Below are positions 10,443 through 19,421 of a DNA stretch of 64,000 nt, piece by piece. Positions within the stretch are counted from its first letter, which is position 1. Each line of letters begins with the position of its first letter. Position numbers and translations under genes: made by a program. This DNA comes from Alentia gelatinosa (taxonomy: Eukaryota; Annelida; Polychaeta; Phyllodocida; Polynoidae). The notes below the pieces were generated by a model, which made no database searches, was not told where the DNA came from, and was given only the letters and a program-made list of their open reading frames with translations. The DNA is taken from NCBI GenBank assembly GCA_950022655.1, contig OX465584.1, positions 32,306,988 through 32,370,987 of the forward strand. The letters run 5' to 3'.

Positions 10443-13390
10443 GTGAGTTACTTTATCTGCGCGTCTGGCTGTGTCTAACAGATAATAAGACGACTCTCTT
10501 ATTCTTATCTAAACATGGAATGTCAATCAATATATCCCTCCAGTGATTACCGTCTATATCATAACAATACTCCCAATCTTGCTTGTTATGCCTTAGAATG
10601 CAAATCAATAAAATCGGTTTGTGGTATCTCCTCCAACACCAATAGAATATGTTAGAGTATTTGCTTTCTGACAACACTACACTTGTTGCTCTTAACAAAG
10701 TGAGCAGTCTTTGGATTCCGAGTAGGGGATCAAGATCACTGCCAGAGAGCAAAGAATTCATCACTCCCAGAAGGAAATGTGAGGAAGCCGAGCGGTTCGC
10801 ACTAAGAGAGCTACTCACTCAAACGTCCACCCACACAGCCTCCAGGCCGGCCGCAACCAGCTGGGCCGGCTCCGGGCAGAGAGGTGCTAGTGATAAGGCA
10901 TTCATCTCCTTGTTTTTATCCTCAGCCTCCGGGGGGAGAGTGTGATGTTTGATCACCTGGTCAGTGGGGGTCAGTGAGGTGGATTTGGAGTGGGATACGG
11001 CCAGCGGCAGGCCGACTTACCTAATACTGGGACAGCAGCAGGCTCTGGGGTCAGTCAGTGCGAAGCTATCTGTCTGGCTGTGTGGTAATGATGCTTCTGT
11101 TCGTAGTACAGATGCTGGCCATAGCGTTCATGCCCACTGCCAAACTCTACACAGAGAATGTAGGTTACACAGAAAGAAGTATGTATATTTCTATATCATA
11201 GTCTACATTCACATACCAGGTTTCCCTTCCTTCAATATAACGTACACAACATAATGGCTTTTAACAAAAGGCAATGAAAAGAAACTTTTAAAATATTGCA
11301 TGTTATATTCCTGTCCAGAAAAAAGTCACGTTCAATTATGTATGCTAGTTCGCTGAGTGAAACATACAATATGCAGGGCACGCTCGTGAAAGATGGTCTA
11401 GGATGTGGTCAAATCTTCCTGAATAACATACGTACGCTGCACTATCACGCTGTACCAGACTCTATGGAGGGACTTGTGGGAGGACGGCGGCAGTAATCCC
11501 GTCCGACTCCTTGATCTCTTCCTTAATCCTAGATATTTCACTTGGGTATGGGGTATGCATTTCAATTGATATTAGATTTAAATGAAATTTCAAGAGGAAT
11601 TCTTCCTATGAAGTGTGGTTGCTATTCTATTAATGAGAGGTAATTGCATTAGCGTTGGTCGTGGGTGTGAATTGTGATTATGGACAGTTAATGAAAGTAC
11701 CCTGAGTCGGAAATTGGGATTGCATATGTAGGTCATTCTAAAACTTAGATTGCAGTAATAGCTCAGAATCGTGAATAGGTAATTGGTCAAACTTTTATAA
11801 ATCAATCTTGTGTTATGGTCTTGGGTATCTCGGGTCAGAATGTTAGACCTTTGGTGTATGACTGTTAGAAATCCGAGTCCAAGACCAAAATCAGGTAAAA
11901 GTGACAGGTCTATAAACAGTCGTAGATATTAGTTATCGTAGGTCAGTCGAAGATAATCTTTATATAGCTTGGCACACTGCCCAGACGCAGAAACGGGATT
12001 TATTTCACAGGAAGACATCGGGTAAAGACAGCAAGTAGGTTAAGCAGACAGAAAACTACACTGGAGTTCTGCCTCTGACGCACATGGCCGTCCATCATTA
12101 ACAGGATCAGGACGACAGGGAAGCTGACACAACGCCCGCGGGGAAACGCCCAAGCTCCCTGTGTGGGCGATAATAAAGTGTCCAAGGTCCTGTATGCCAC
12201 GAGTCAACACGCTGCCTGCTGTCTCTGTGTTAGACTGGCTCCAGTCCCTGCATCCTATGGCTACCCTCCTCGCTGGGATACAGGGATTCATGGGCCAGTT
12301 AGAGAAGGATACATATTATAATGAACTTTATTCTGATTGTGTTTGATCATTAATTGAATATATATTCATAATCAAAGACTTGAGCAAGTCTATCTCTCTG
12401 TGTGTACACTCCACCCGGAGAATGTGTACCTTCTATTGGAGAGTGTGTACCGTGTGGAGGACGTGTGTACCTACAGGAGTAGGGTCTGTGTGTATCTGTA
12501 TACCAACATCCCTGCCTCCTCCACCTCCTCCAACCCCCATGATGATCCAACGGCCACTGCGCCCAGCCCCGGTGCACTTGGATGACCCTGGCTTGCCGCG
12601 TGCTTGGTGTCAATGCTTTCAGACCGGTGTCAGCGGGTACACTGGGTGGGTGGGTCCGTTAGCACCACCGCTTCTAGATCCATCCCTCCAGCACCACCGC
12701 CCCTAGTGACAGCACCACCTCCAGGGCCTGTAGAAGATGGCAGGCCTTCCCACTCCCCAACTCCCCGACGCCCACGGCCATCCTTTATACCTTCTCTGTC
12801 AAACAGTAGCCATGGTGATCCCCTCACATGTAGCGGCAAATCAATAACCCGCATAGAGGGGAGCAGTGGGGTACTCGTTTACAAACAATAATATCAGAAT
12901 AATATGTAGGCCTGCGTGTGGTAAGGGCGACCACGCAGGGGAAAGGCCAGTGGTTGGGTGTAATACGTCTACATAATAGTGATAGGGGTGGAGTATTGAA
13001 TGAGTGAGTCACATCCACTATTGAACACAGGAGTAGTTCATCTTCCTCCAGGTGATAGAGCCGAGGTGGCAGCGTTGGTAATCTTGAGTGTACTTTGTTG
13101 ACAATCTGGGCAGCCTGCTAACTAGGCCGACCCACAGGTGAAATAAACGTATAACAAATAATGAAGAAGTTGACCGCAGACTAAATTCATAAGGGCACCT
13201 GTAACAACACAAGGGCATAGGTCGCCAAAGATGATAAAATAAAACGATGAAAAAAAAGTGAAAAGTGCCTTATATGTGGTCGTTGGCTTCATCTTAATAT
13301 TAATAATTGCACCAGGTAGAAAGTGCACCAGGCGTTGACGTGGGGGAGTAGGTGGACACGGTCACGTGACCTATCTCCCCCCACCCTCAG
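10443..13390. other. No gene seen
   Basis: Mixed intergenic sequence. Between 12400 and 12850 several frames are open on both strands because of C/T-rich composition, but none has a recognisable domain. Short TGAATATATATTCA-type palindromes occur near 12353-12370. Confidence 0.4.
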
Positions 13391-13464
13391 GTGCACGACC
13401 TCCAAATGTCAACATCGTTTCCGCCATTCACCGCCGGGAGGATGTGGAGGTGATGTTATGGTGG
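13391..13464 (+). CDS. Candidate internal coding exon, unidentified
   Basis: A pyrimidine-rich acceptor (CTATCTCCCCCCACCCTCAG ending at 13390) and a good donor (GG|GTGAGA after 13464) bound 74 bp. In phase 2 these give 24 residues with a protein-like pattern (ARPPNVNIVSAIHRREDVEV, then MLWW); the other two frames look random or stop. Alternating hydrophobic residues suggest a beta-strand followed by a charged helix. I do not recognise the family, and the call depends on splice signals only. A CACGTG E-box lies just upstream at about 13362. Confidence 0.25.
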
Positions 13465-14063
13465 GTGAGAGGGGCGGGAGATGGCAGGACAGACGCCTCA
13501 ATGTTTACTCTCTCTGGATCCGGTATTATTTAACGTTGTCGCTGGCTCCTGGCCCGTCGTTGTATTTAGTCTACAGCACGTGGTCGTCTGCTTATCAAAC
13601 CGTGGATACACACTCCCACGAGAGGATCGACCCGTCCCTGAACGCCTGTCCGAGCCTGGCGCCTCCAGTCTGCACCCTGGAGGAAGGGACTGACCTATAG
13701 AAGGCTCCCAGGTGACGGGCAGCCTTCTGCCATGCCGGCTTAAAATAGGAACAAAAATGGCCTGGGTGAAGGTCCCGTTGGATTGTATTCAACTATTTGC
13801 CTTGAAATTAAGTGCATGGGGTCCTGTTGTGTTGTACTTCTCTATGGAGAATATGCTTGGAAAATACGGTCGGAGCTTTTCACGATGTCTGCTTTACTAG
13901 TCATAATGAAATGCAGATTGTTCAATATGCAACTGAAATCTTCGTTTATATATTTATATAAGACAGAGGGTATTGATATACTTTTCATAATCATGTATTT
14001 TTCAAATGGAGCAATGCTTCAACTAACCAGGGAAAGTTGTTTGATTGGCTGAGGGAAATTGTA

Positions 14064-14067
14064 ATGG
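14064..14067 (+). repeat. Target-site duplication ATGG (left copy)
   Basis: ATGG directly precedes the 5' LTR and is repeated directly after the 3' LTR at 21746-21749. A 4-bp duplication is normal for Ty3/gypsy-type integrases. Confidence 0.9.
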
Positions 14068-14308
14068 TGTAGTGGTTCATATCAGATATATAATTCATTG
14101 TGATTAGACTTAGTGTTCAGTACGCCCTGTGCTGGCCACTCCTGATTGGTAGCTGTCCACTATGATTGACAGCTAGGACGTCGCTTATCTGGACCAATGA
14201 GATACTGTTTTTGATAAAATTGTACGCTTTATAATGACCTGTCTAGAGAGAAATAAACCAGAACTTGACTGCAAGCCGAAGTATTCGTTATAACTTGGGT
14301 CTGTTACA
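14068..14308 (+). repeat. 5' LTR (241 bp)
   Basis: Begins TGTAGTGGTTC and ends GGTCTGTTACA (short TGT/ACA inverted ends). By eye it is base-for-base identical to 21505-21745. It carries TTTATAAT (14228 on), a possible core promoter element, and the poly(A) signal AATAAA at 14252-14257, about 50 bp before the LTR end, so U3 is about 170 bp and R/U5 short. Confidence 0.97.
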
Positions 14309-14310
14309 GT

Positions 14311-14328
14311 TGGCGATCTTGCCAGGAT
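14311..14328 (+). other. Primer-binding site
   Basis: TGGCGATCTTGCCAGGAT starts two bases after the LTR. It begins with TGG, the complement of tRNA 3' CCA, as required for minus-strand priming. The tRNA could not be assigned by eye. Confidence 0.7.
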
Positions 14329-14360
14329 CAGACGAACATTCATTGTGTATCAGAACCCAA

Positions 14361-14366
14361 GTGAGT
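14361..14366 (+). other. Predicted splice donor for env mRNA
   Basis: CCCAA|GTGAGT in the short leader, 19 nt before the gag ATG. It is the consensus GTGAGT. Splicing from here to the acceptor at 19398 would remove the gag start and place the env ATG first. Confidence 0.5.
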
Positions 14367-14379
14367 AAAAACTACCACC

Positions 14380-15513
14380 ATGGCGGACGCAGAAAAACAG
14401 AGATTGGACTTGGCCGTTGTTGAAGCTACAAGAAGGAGACTCGGAGAGTTCGCGAAAAATATTCCCACAACTGACGGCATCGATCGTGCTACGATACGAG
14501 AATGGGTCGATGCCGTGGACTACGCAAATAGCAACGTAAAACCCGGCGAGAAATTATTATGGGAAACGGCCGCAGCAAAAGCAAAAGGTGGGTTAGCCAA
14601 TTACCTAGAAGATTTAAAAATTGACTTCGCGGCTGCAGTACCTCCAAAGGCGATAACATGGTCAAATGTGAAAGCAGCTGTGTTAGCGAAATACTTAGGA
14701 CCAGCAGATATCAGTCAGTTACGCCGTAGGGTGGAACAAGCCACACAATCACCCTGTGAAACTGTTACGGAGTATGGAGAACGTTTCATGATGGATGTTC
14801 ACAGGGCATACAGTAGGGAGGAAAAGAAAATTGACATTGTAGCTAACCACATACGTGACTTCTACATAGAAGGACTGAGAAGCACGATGTTAAAACACAC
14901 CGTGGGTTGCCAAAGGCCCGCCACAGTCGATGCAGCTATATCACTGGCCACGCATGGAGCACACGTAATGAAATTAAATGTGAATATGGATGTAGAACAG
15001 GCTGCGTTACCTCCACCGCCCCCAGTACTACTTGAAGACTCCGCACAGATGAAGGAAATCTCTGGTGTACTCAAGTCATTGGAGCGACAAGTCTCGTCGC
15101 TGGCTTTAGAAGTTAGAAATGTGAAAAAAGATACGGCCACAGAAGTAGCAGCATTATCAGAAACGATAACCGCCGCCGCCAAGAATTTCCATCATCAATC
15201 ATCCGCGCTCGACGATCAAGGGCACTCATCTAACAACCACAGAGACGACCAACAACCCCCAGCCAATATATTCTACATGGGGTCTTCAGGGAACAACAAC
15301 CGTAACAGAGGACGTGGCAGAGGGCGTGGACGAGGAGGTCAAAATTATAACCAAAACAGTTCCATTCAATGCTATGATTGCAAGGGATACGGACATATCG
15401 CGGTGAACTGTGGAAATCGTTTGAATCCTAACAACTCAAATTTCCGAGCACAAGGTGGCAACAACTCATGGAACCAAGATTCGGCACAATACTACAACGA
15501 GCAGGGAAACTAA
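14380..15513 (+). CDS. gag: Gag polyprotein of the LTR retroelement
   Basis: 377 residues from an ATG in a near-perfect Kozak context (ACCACCATGG). It is the structural protein that packages element RNA. The N-terminal two thirds are mostly helical and capsid-like but not assignable to a named domain by eye. A PPPPP segment lies near residue 213 and a coiled-coil-like segment follows. An Arg-Gly repeat (RGRGRGRGRGG, near residue 315) precedes one CCHC zinc knuckle, C-x2-C-x4-H-x4-C (15370-15411), both typical RNA-binding elements of nucleocapsid. The stop TAA (15511-15513) directly follows the GGGAAAC slippery heptamer, so termination gives Gag and a -1 slip gives Gag-Pol. Confidence 0.95.
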   Translation: MADAEKQRLDLAVVEATRRRLGEFAKNIPTTDGIDRATIREWVDAVDYANSNVKPGEKLLWETAAAKAKGGLANYLEDLKIDFAAAVPPKAITWSNVKAAVLAKYLGPADISQLRRRVEQATQSPCETVTEYGERFMMDVHRAYSREEKKIDIVANHIRDFYIEGLRSTMLKHTVGCQRPATVDAAISLATHGAHVMKLNVNMDVEQAALPPPPPVLLEDSAQMKEISGVLKSLERQVSSLALEVRNVKKDTATEVAALSETITAAAKNFHHQSSALDDQGHSSNNHRDDQQPPANIFYMGSSGNNNRNRGRGRGRGRGGQNYNQNSSIQCYDCKGYGHIAVNCGNRLNPNNSNFRAQGGNNSWNQDSAQYYNEQGN

Positions 15514-18500
15514 TAGCGGCGTCGGACGGTCGTGTGTGTGTGACAATGCGACAGGGCGGCATTAGGTTACACATTTTGATCGACTCTGGCGCAGCGAGAT
15601 CATTGATCTCCACTGAAGCATGGAAAGCGGTATGTACAATCAGCAACAGGCCAATGTTTTTGAAACAAGGTCAGACGTTGAAATCTTTATCAGGACATAC
15701 TCTACAAACAAGAGGGGTAGCTGTGATTCCCCTCTTGGACAAGGATGTGAATGTATATGTATGTGACGAACTAAAACATGACATATTACTAGGTATAGAT
15801 ACCATGGAATTGTTGGACTGCCAATTAGACTGTGCACAACAAACAGTTAAGTTGGCTAACCAAAGTTTTAGATATGGCATGTGTGATGACACAAATGATG
15901 AGATGGCGGGAATACATTCTGAAGTGGATGAGTGGAGGAGAAAATACCCATCTGTGTTTCAAACCGACAGCAGGATATTAAACGCTGCACCGAATGTGTC
16001 AATGCACATAGAAGTAGGAGACTGTGAACCCATCAGACAAAGACCCTACCGCATACCATTATCACAACGAGGTAAAGTAAAAAGTGAACTGAACAAACTC
16101 CAACAAGCGGGAGTGATCACCCCCAGCGCAAGCCCGTGGGCCTCTCCCTTGCTGATAGTACCAAAAACCGATGGGGGTATCCGTTGTTGTGTGGATTATC
16201 GAAAAGTAAATCTACTCTGCAAAAAAGATGCCCACCCCCTTCCCAATATACAGGACATATTCGATGCACTGGCAGGGGCTGAGGTATTTTCAGTAATCGA
16301 CTTGAAAAATGCGTACTATCAAATCAAAATAACACCAGAAAGTAGGGAAATCACGGCCTTCACAACACCGTTTGGTTTGTACGAATTTCTCAGAATGCCC
16401 CAAGGATATTGTAACAGCCCGGCAACGTGGCAACGTTACATCAACAAAGTGTTGGCACCACTATTGGACAAAACAGTGCTAGTATATCTAGATGATATCA
16501 TTGTGTTCTCAGCGGACCGGAATCATCACGACATGCACTTATCTGAGCTCTTCCAATTATTGACAGAAAACAAACTGACGGTCAACACAGATAAATGTAA
16601 ATTCCATCAATCAGAAGTGAAACTACTGGGATATATTGTGGGAACTGAAGGGATCAAGCCTGACCCAAGAAAAGTTGAGGTAATACAAAGAATGCTGGCA
16701 CCTGCTAATGTAAAAGAAGTTCAAAGATTCTTGGGATTGGCAGGTTACTATCGTCAATGTATTCCAAGCTTCGCTGATCTAGCCGCACCGTTGGTTGAAC
16801 TAACACGAAAAGGAATAACATTCCAGTGGGGAGAAAAACAACAAAATGCATGGAGTACATTAAGAGATGCGCTAACGTCAGACCAAGTCATGGCTTTCCC
16901 TGACGCAGACAGACCGTACAGATTATATGTTGATGCAAGTCTCCACTGTGTGGGAGGTATACTAACGCAAGTGGATGACAACGGAATGGAACGGCCTGTG
17001 CAATATGTGTCAAAGCAACTCGGCGAACATCAAAGAAAATGGGCCACTATTGAAAAAGAAGGCTATGCAATCGTGTACGCACTGCAGAAACTGAACCCGT
17101 ATTTGCAGGGGGCCGACTTCACCATACTGACGGACCATTTGCCTTTAAAATCCTTTTTCAAACAAACGGGAAAGAATTCGAAGATACAAAGATGGGCCGT
17201 GCTGTTGGCAGAATATGGGGCGCCTATTGAATATCGAAAAGGGATCTACAACGTGCAAGCAGACATGTTGTCACGTCTGCCGCCAACCAAGAATGCAGCC
17301 AACGAAGAGGGATCAGTTTTTCCAGTGGAAGTATGTGACTTGGTTACAACGGACAACATGATGATAGATGCTGTCACCATAGTAGCGGAAGGTACAAAGA
17401 CAATGACACCGGTGTGGGATCATAAACAACCGTGGTCCGACAAATATCTGGACAAAGATAAACTAATAAAAGAACAGGCCGAATTACCACAGTACCAGCA
17501 AGGGATGAATGAAGAAGATGAGTATGTGATCGCAGAAGGGGTATTGTATACACTCAAAACACTGGATGGAAGATGTTACCCAAGAATAGTTGTACCACCT
17601 ACGATGACTGAACAATTGGTGAAAACCATCCACTGTGACCTTGGGCATCAACGTATGCAGAAAACTTATGCACGGATAGTGGAGACGTACAAGTGGCCAA
17701 ACATGAAGAGGAACATCAACCAAATCCTCAGGGCATGTGCCATATGTACATTGTACCGGCCGGTAAAAACATACCCACCAACACAACCACTACCTACTCC
17801 TACTTCACCAAACGAAATTGTGGGAATTGATCTAATAGGTCCCATGCCGGAGAGTACAAAAGGAAATAAATATGCTATAATGTGTATAGACCATTGCACG
17901 GGCTGGGTGGAGATACAACCTATTCCGGACAAAAGAGCACTCTGGATAGTCAACTTCTTCGAAGAAACTTGGATCCCGCGCCATGGACCGCCACAAATAG
18001 TGATCTCCGACCGTGGAAAAGAATTTCTCAATACCGCAACACGTGAAATGTGCAAAAAGCATCACATGCAATGGAGATACAGTACAGCCTACCACCCGGC
18101 TACAAATGCAAAGACAGAAAGGTTCAATGGAACACTCAAAGCCATTCTAACAAAACTTATAGAAGGACAAAAAATGCAATGGGAAAACCATCTACCAACA
18201 GCATTGTGGGCATACAGAACGTCGGTATCAACGGTTACTGGATTTTCACCCTATTTTCTACATCATGGTAGGGAACCCCAAGTAAATGACACGTTATTGA
18301 ACAGAATTCCAGTAGGGGAAGAATTGAAGGTACTACAAGATCGAATAAAACTACAAGAACAAGCAACAAAAGCAGCAAGATGGAAAACGATGAAATTGCA
18401 GCAGAGAAACAAGAAACGGCTAGATCAAAGGAAAAAGGCACCAGCTTATCACATAGGACAAGAAGTACTGCTTCAAAACTATGCACAAAAAACGTTTGAT

Positions 18501-19421
18501 CCCCCGTATCTACATGGATACATAATCTCAGGACTTAGAGATAATGTCGCACAACTTCAACACATATCGGGGAAAATCCGTGTAATCAACATTGAGCGTC
18601 TCAAGCCGGTACCACAAGGTGTCACGTACTTGCCCCCTGATAGGAATGAATGGGAATACACACAAGAACGACCGAGATACGACGACAATATACTTGATAA
18701 CGCTCCGCCAATGCCGCATGAGAACAAAAGACCAGAATCAACGACACTACACGACCCGCACAATCAATTGCCGCCAGGCACGGTTATCAACGGCCGTTAT
18801 CAAAATCAAACAAGTGTAACACGAGACAGCCAGAAACCGAGCCGACTAACGATAAAGCGACGCATGACTCGCCAAAGACAGTCTCAAAGAACTAGAGCCG
18901 ATAAACAATCGGCCTTGGATAAAACATCGAGTACCGTATCAGTCGGCTTAACAATTAGACAACAAACACATGCCACAACTGCCACGCCAACAGAGGATAA
19001 CTTATCGATAGCCGACCCCCAATCCGCATCAGAAGGGCCATCGTTACATAATTTCAACTCGACTGACACTTCAGACCGTAGTGGGAGTGTAGTGGATGAA
19101 CAAAGACCACTAGACATCAACCATACAGGAGATGACAACAGTGACACTAATCAAAGTACACAAGGCGACTTGGATAACGTGTCAGATATTGAGACAAATG
19201 TGTATTCTCCAGTGTCAATCGTAAATGAGGAAGCATCAAGTACACACTCAAGTACCAATAAAACAGACTCACATACATCGGTAAACAGCAGTGCAGCCGC
19301 AACCAGCAACAGGACACCACGAACAAGAGCAGAACACCGATCAGCTACAGGCCAACACTGTGGCACGAGCATCAACTACAAAGAGTGGTCTTCTACAGAC
19401 GAATCTACAACATCAACATGA
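15468..19421 (+). CDS. pol: Pol polyprotein: protease, RT, RNase H, integrase, long C-terminal extension
   Basis: The frame is -1 to gag. An ATG exists at 15468 inside gag, but expression is more likely by frameshift at 15504-15510, giving a Gag-Pol of about 1,680 residues. Protease: DSG active site (15582-15590). RT: motif C YLDD (16485-16496). RNase H: YVDAS near 16925-16939. Integrase: HHCC zinc domain (about 17628-17752), then catalytic D (17829), D (18009) and E (18117), with the canonical D-35-E spacing. All catalytic residues inspected are present. After integrase comes a polar tail of about 256 residues rich in Thr, Ser, Asn, Asp and Gln (about 18650-19418), longer than usual for Ty3/gypsy Pol. 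The TGA stop overlaps the env start as ATGA. Confidence 0.96.
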   Translation: MEPRFGTILQRAGKLIAASDGRVCVTMRQGGIRLHILIDSGAARSLISTEAWKAVCTISNRPMFLKQGQTLKSLSGHTLQTRGVAVIPLLDKDVNVYVCDELKHDILLGIDTMELLDCQLDCAQQTVKLANQSFRYGMCDDTNDEMAGIHSEVDEWRRKYPSVFQTDSRILNAAPNVSMHIEVGDCEPIRQRPYRIPLSQRGKVKSELNKLQQAGVITPSASPWASPLLIVPKTDGGIRCCVDYRKVNLLCKKDAHPLPNIQDIFDALAGAEVFSVIDLKNAYYQIKITPESREITAFTTPFGLYEFLRMPQGYCNSPATWQRYINKVLAPLLDKTVLVYLDDIIVFSADRNHHDMHLSELFQLLTENKLTVNTDKCKFHQSEVKLLGYIVGTEGIKPDPRKVEVIQRMLAPANVKEVQRFLGLAGYYRQCIPSFADLAAPLVELTRKGITFQWGEKQQNAWSTLRDALTSDQVMAFPDADRPYRLYVDASLHCVGGILTQVDDNGMERPVQYVSKQLGEHQRKWATIEKEGYAIVYALQKLNPYLQGADFTILTDHLPLKSFFKQTGKNSKIQRWAVLLAEYGAPIEYRKGIYNVQADMLSRLPPTKNAANEEGSVFPVEVCDLVTTDNMMIDAVTIVAEGTKTMTPVWDHKQPWSDKYLDKDKLIKEQAELPQYQQGMNEEDEYVIAEGVLYTLKTLDGRCYPRIVVPPTMTEQLVKTIHCDLGHQRMQKTYARIVETYKWPNMKRNINQILRACAICTLYRPVKTYPPTQPLPTPTSPNEIVGIDLIGPMPESTKGNKYAIMCIDHCTGWVEIQPIPDKRALWIVNFFEETWIPRHGPPQIVISDRGKEFLNTATREMCKKHHMQWRYSTAYHPATNAKTERFNGTLKAILTKLIEGQKMQWENHLPTALWAYRTSVSTVTGFSPYFLHHGREPQVNDTLLNRIPVGEELKVLQDRIKLQEQATKAARWKTMKLQQRNKKRLDQRKKAPAYHIGQEVLLQNYAQKTFDPPYLHGYIISGLRDNVAQLQHISGKIRVINIERLKPVPQGVTYLPPDRNEWEYTQERPRYDDNILDNAPPMPHENKRPESTTLHDPHNQLPPGTVINGRYQNQTSVTRDSQKPSRLTIKRRMTRQRQSQRTRADKQSALDKTSSTVSVGLTIRQQTHATTATPTEDNLSIADPQSASEGPSLHNFNSTDTSDRSGSVVDEQRPLDINHTGDDNSDTNQSTQGDLDNVSDIETNVYSPVSIVNEEASSTHSSTNKTDSHTSVNSSAAATSNRTPRTRAEHRSATGQHCGTSINYKEWSSTDESTTST
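15504..15510 (+). other. -1 ribosomal frameshift slippery site GGGAAAC
   Basis: In the gag frame the bases read CA[G GGA AAC] TAA, an exact X-XXY-YYZ heptamer whose two zero-frame codons immediately precede the stop. Slipping by -1 continues as GGG AAA CTA in the pol frame. GGGAAAC is a known retroviral -1 heptamer (used in simian type D retrovirus gag-pro). A downstream stimulatory structure is not obvious by eye; only a weak GTCGT/GCGAC stem (15529-15533 with 15548-15552) was noticed. Confidence 0.85.
19398..19418 (+). other. Predicted splice acceptor for env mRNA
   Basis: GTCTTCTACAG|AC: AG ends at 19398, twenty bases before the env ATG (19418), which is the first ATG after the junction. 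Another AG lies at 19350. The pyrimidine tract is modest. Confidence 0.4.

Noticed and set aside
19385..19417. GTG at 19385 as env start
   Set aside because: The ATG at 19418 begins the signal peptide and follows the predicted splice acceptor.
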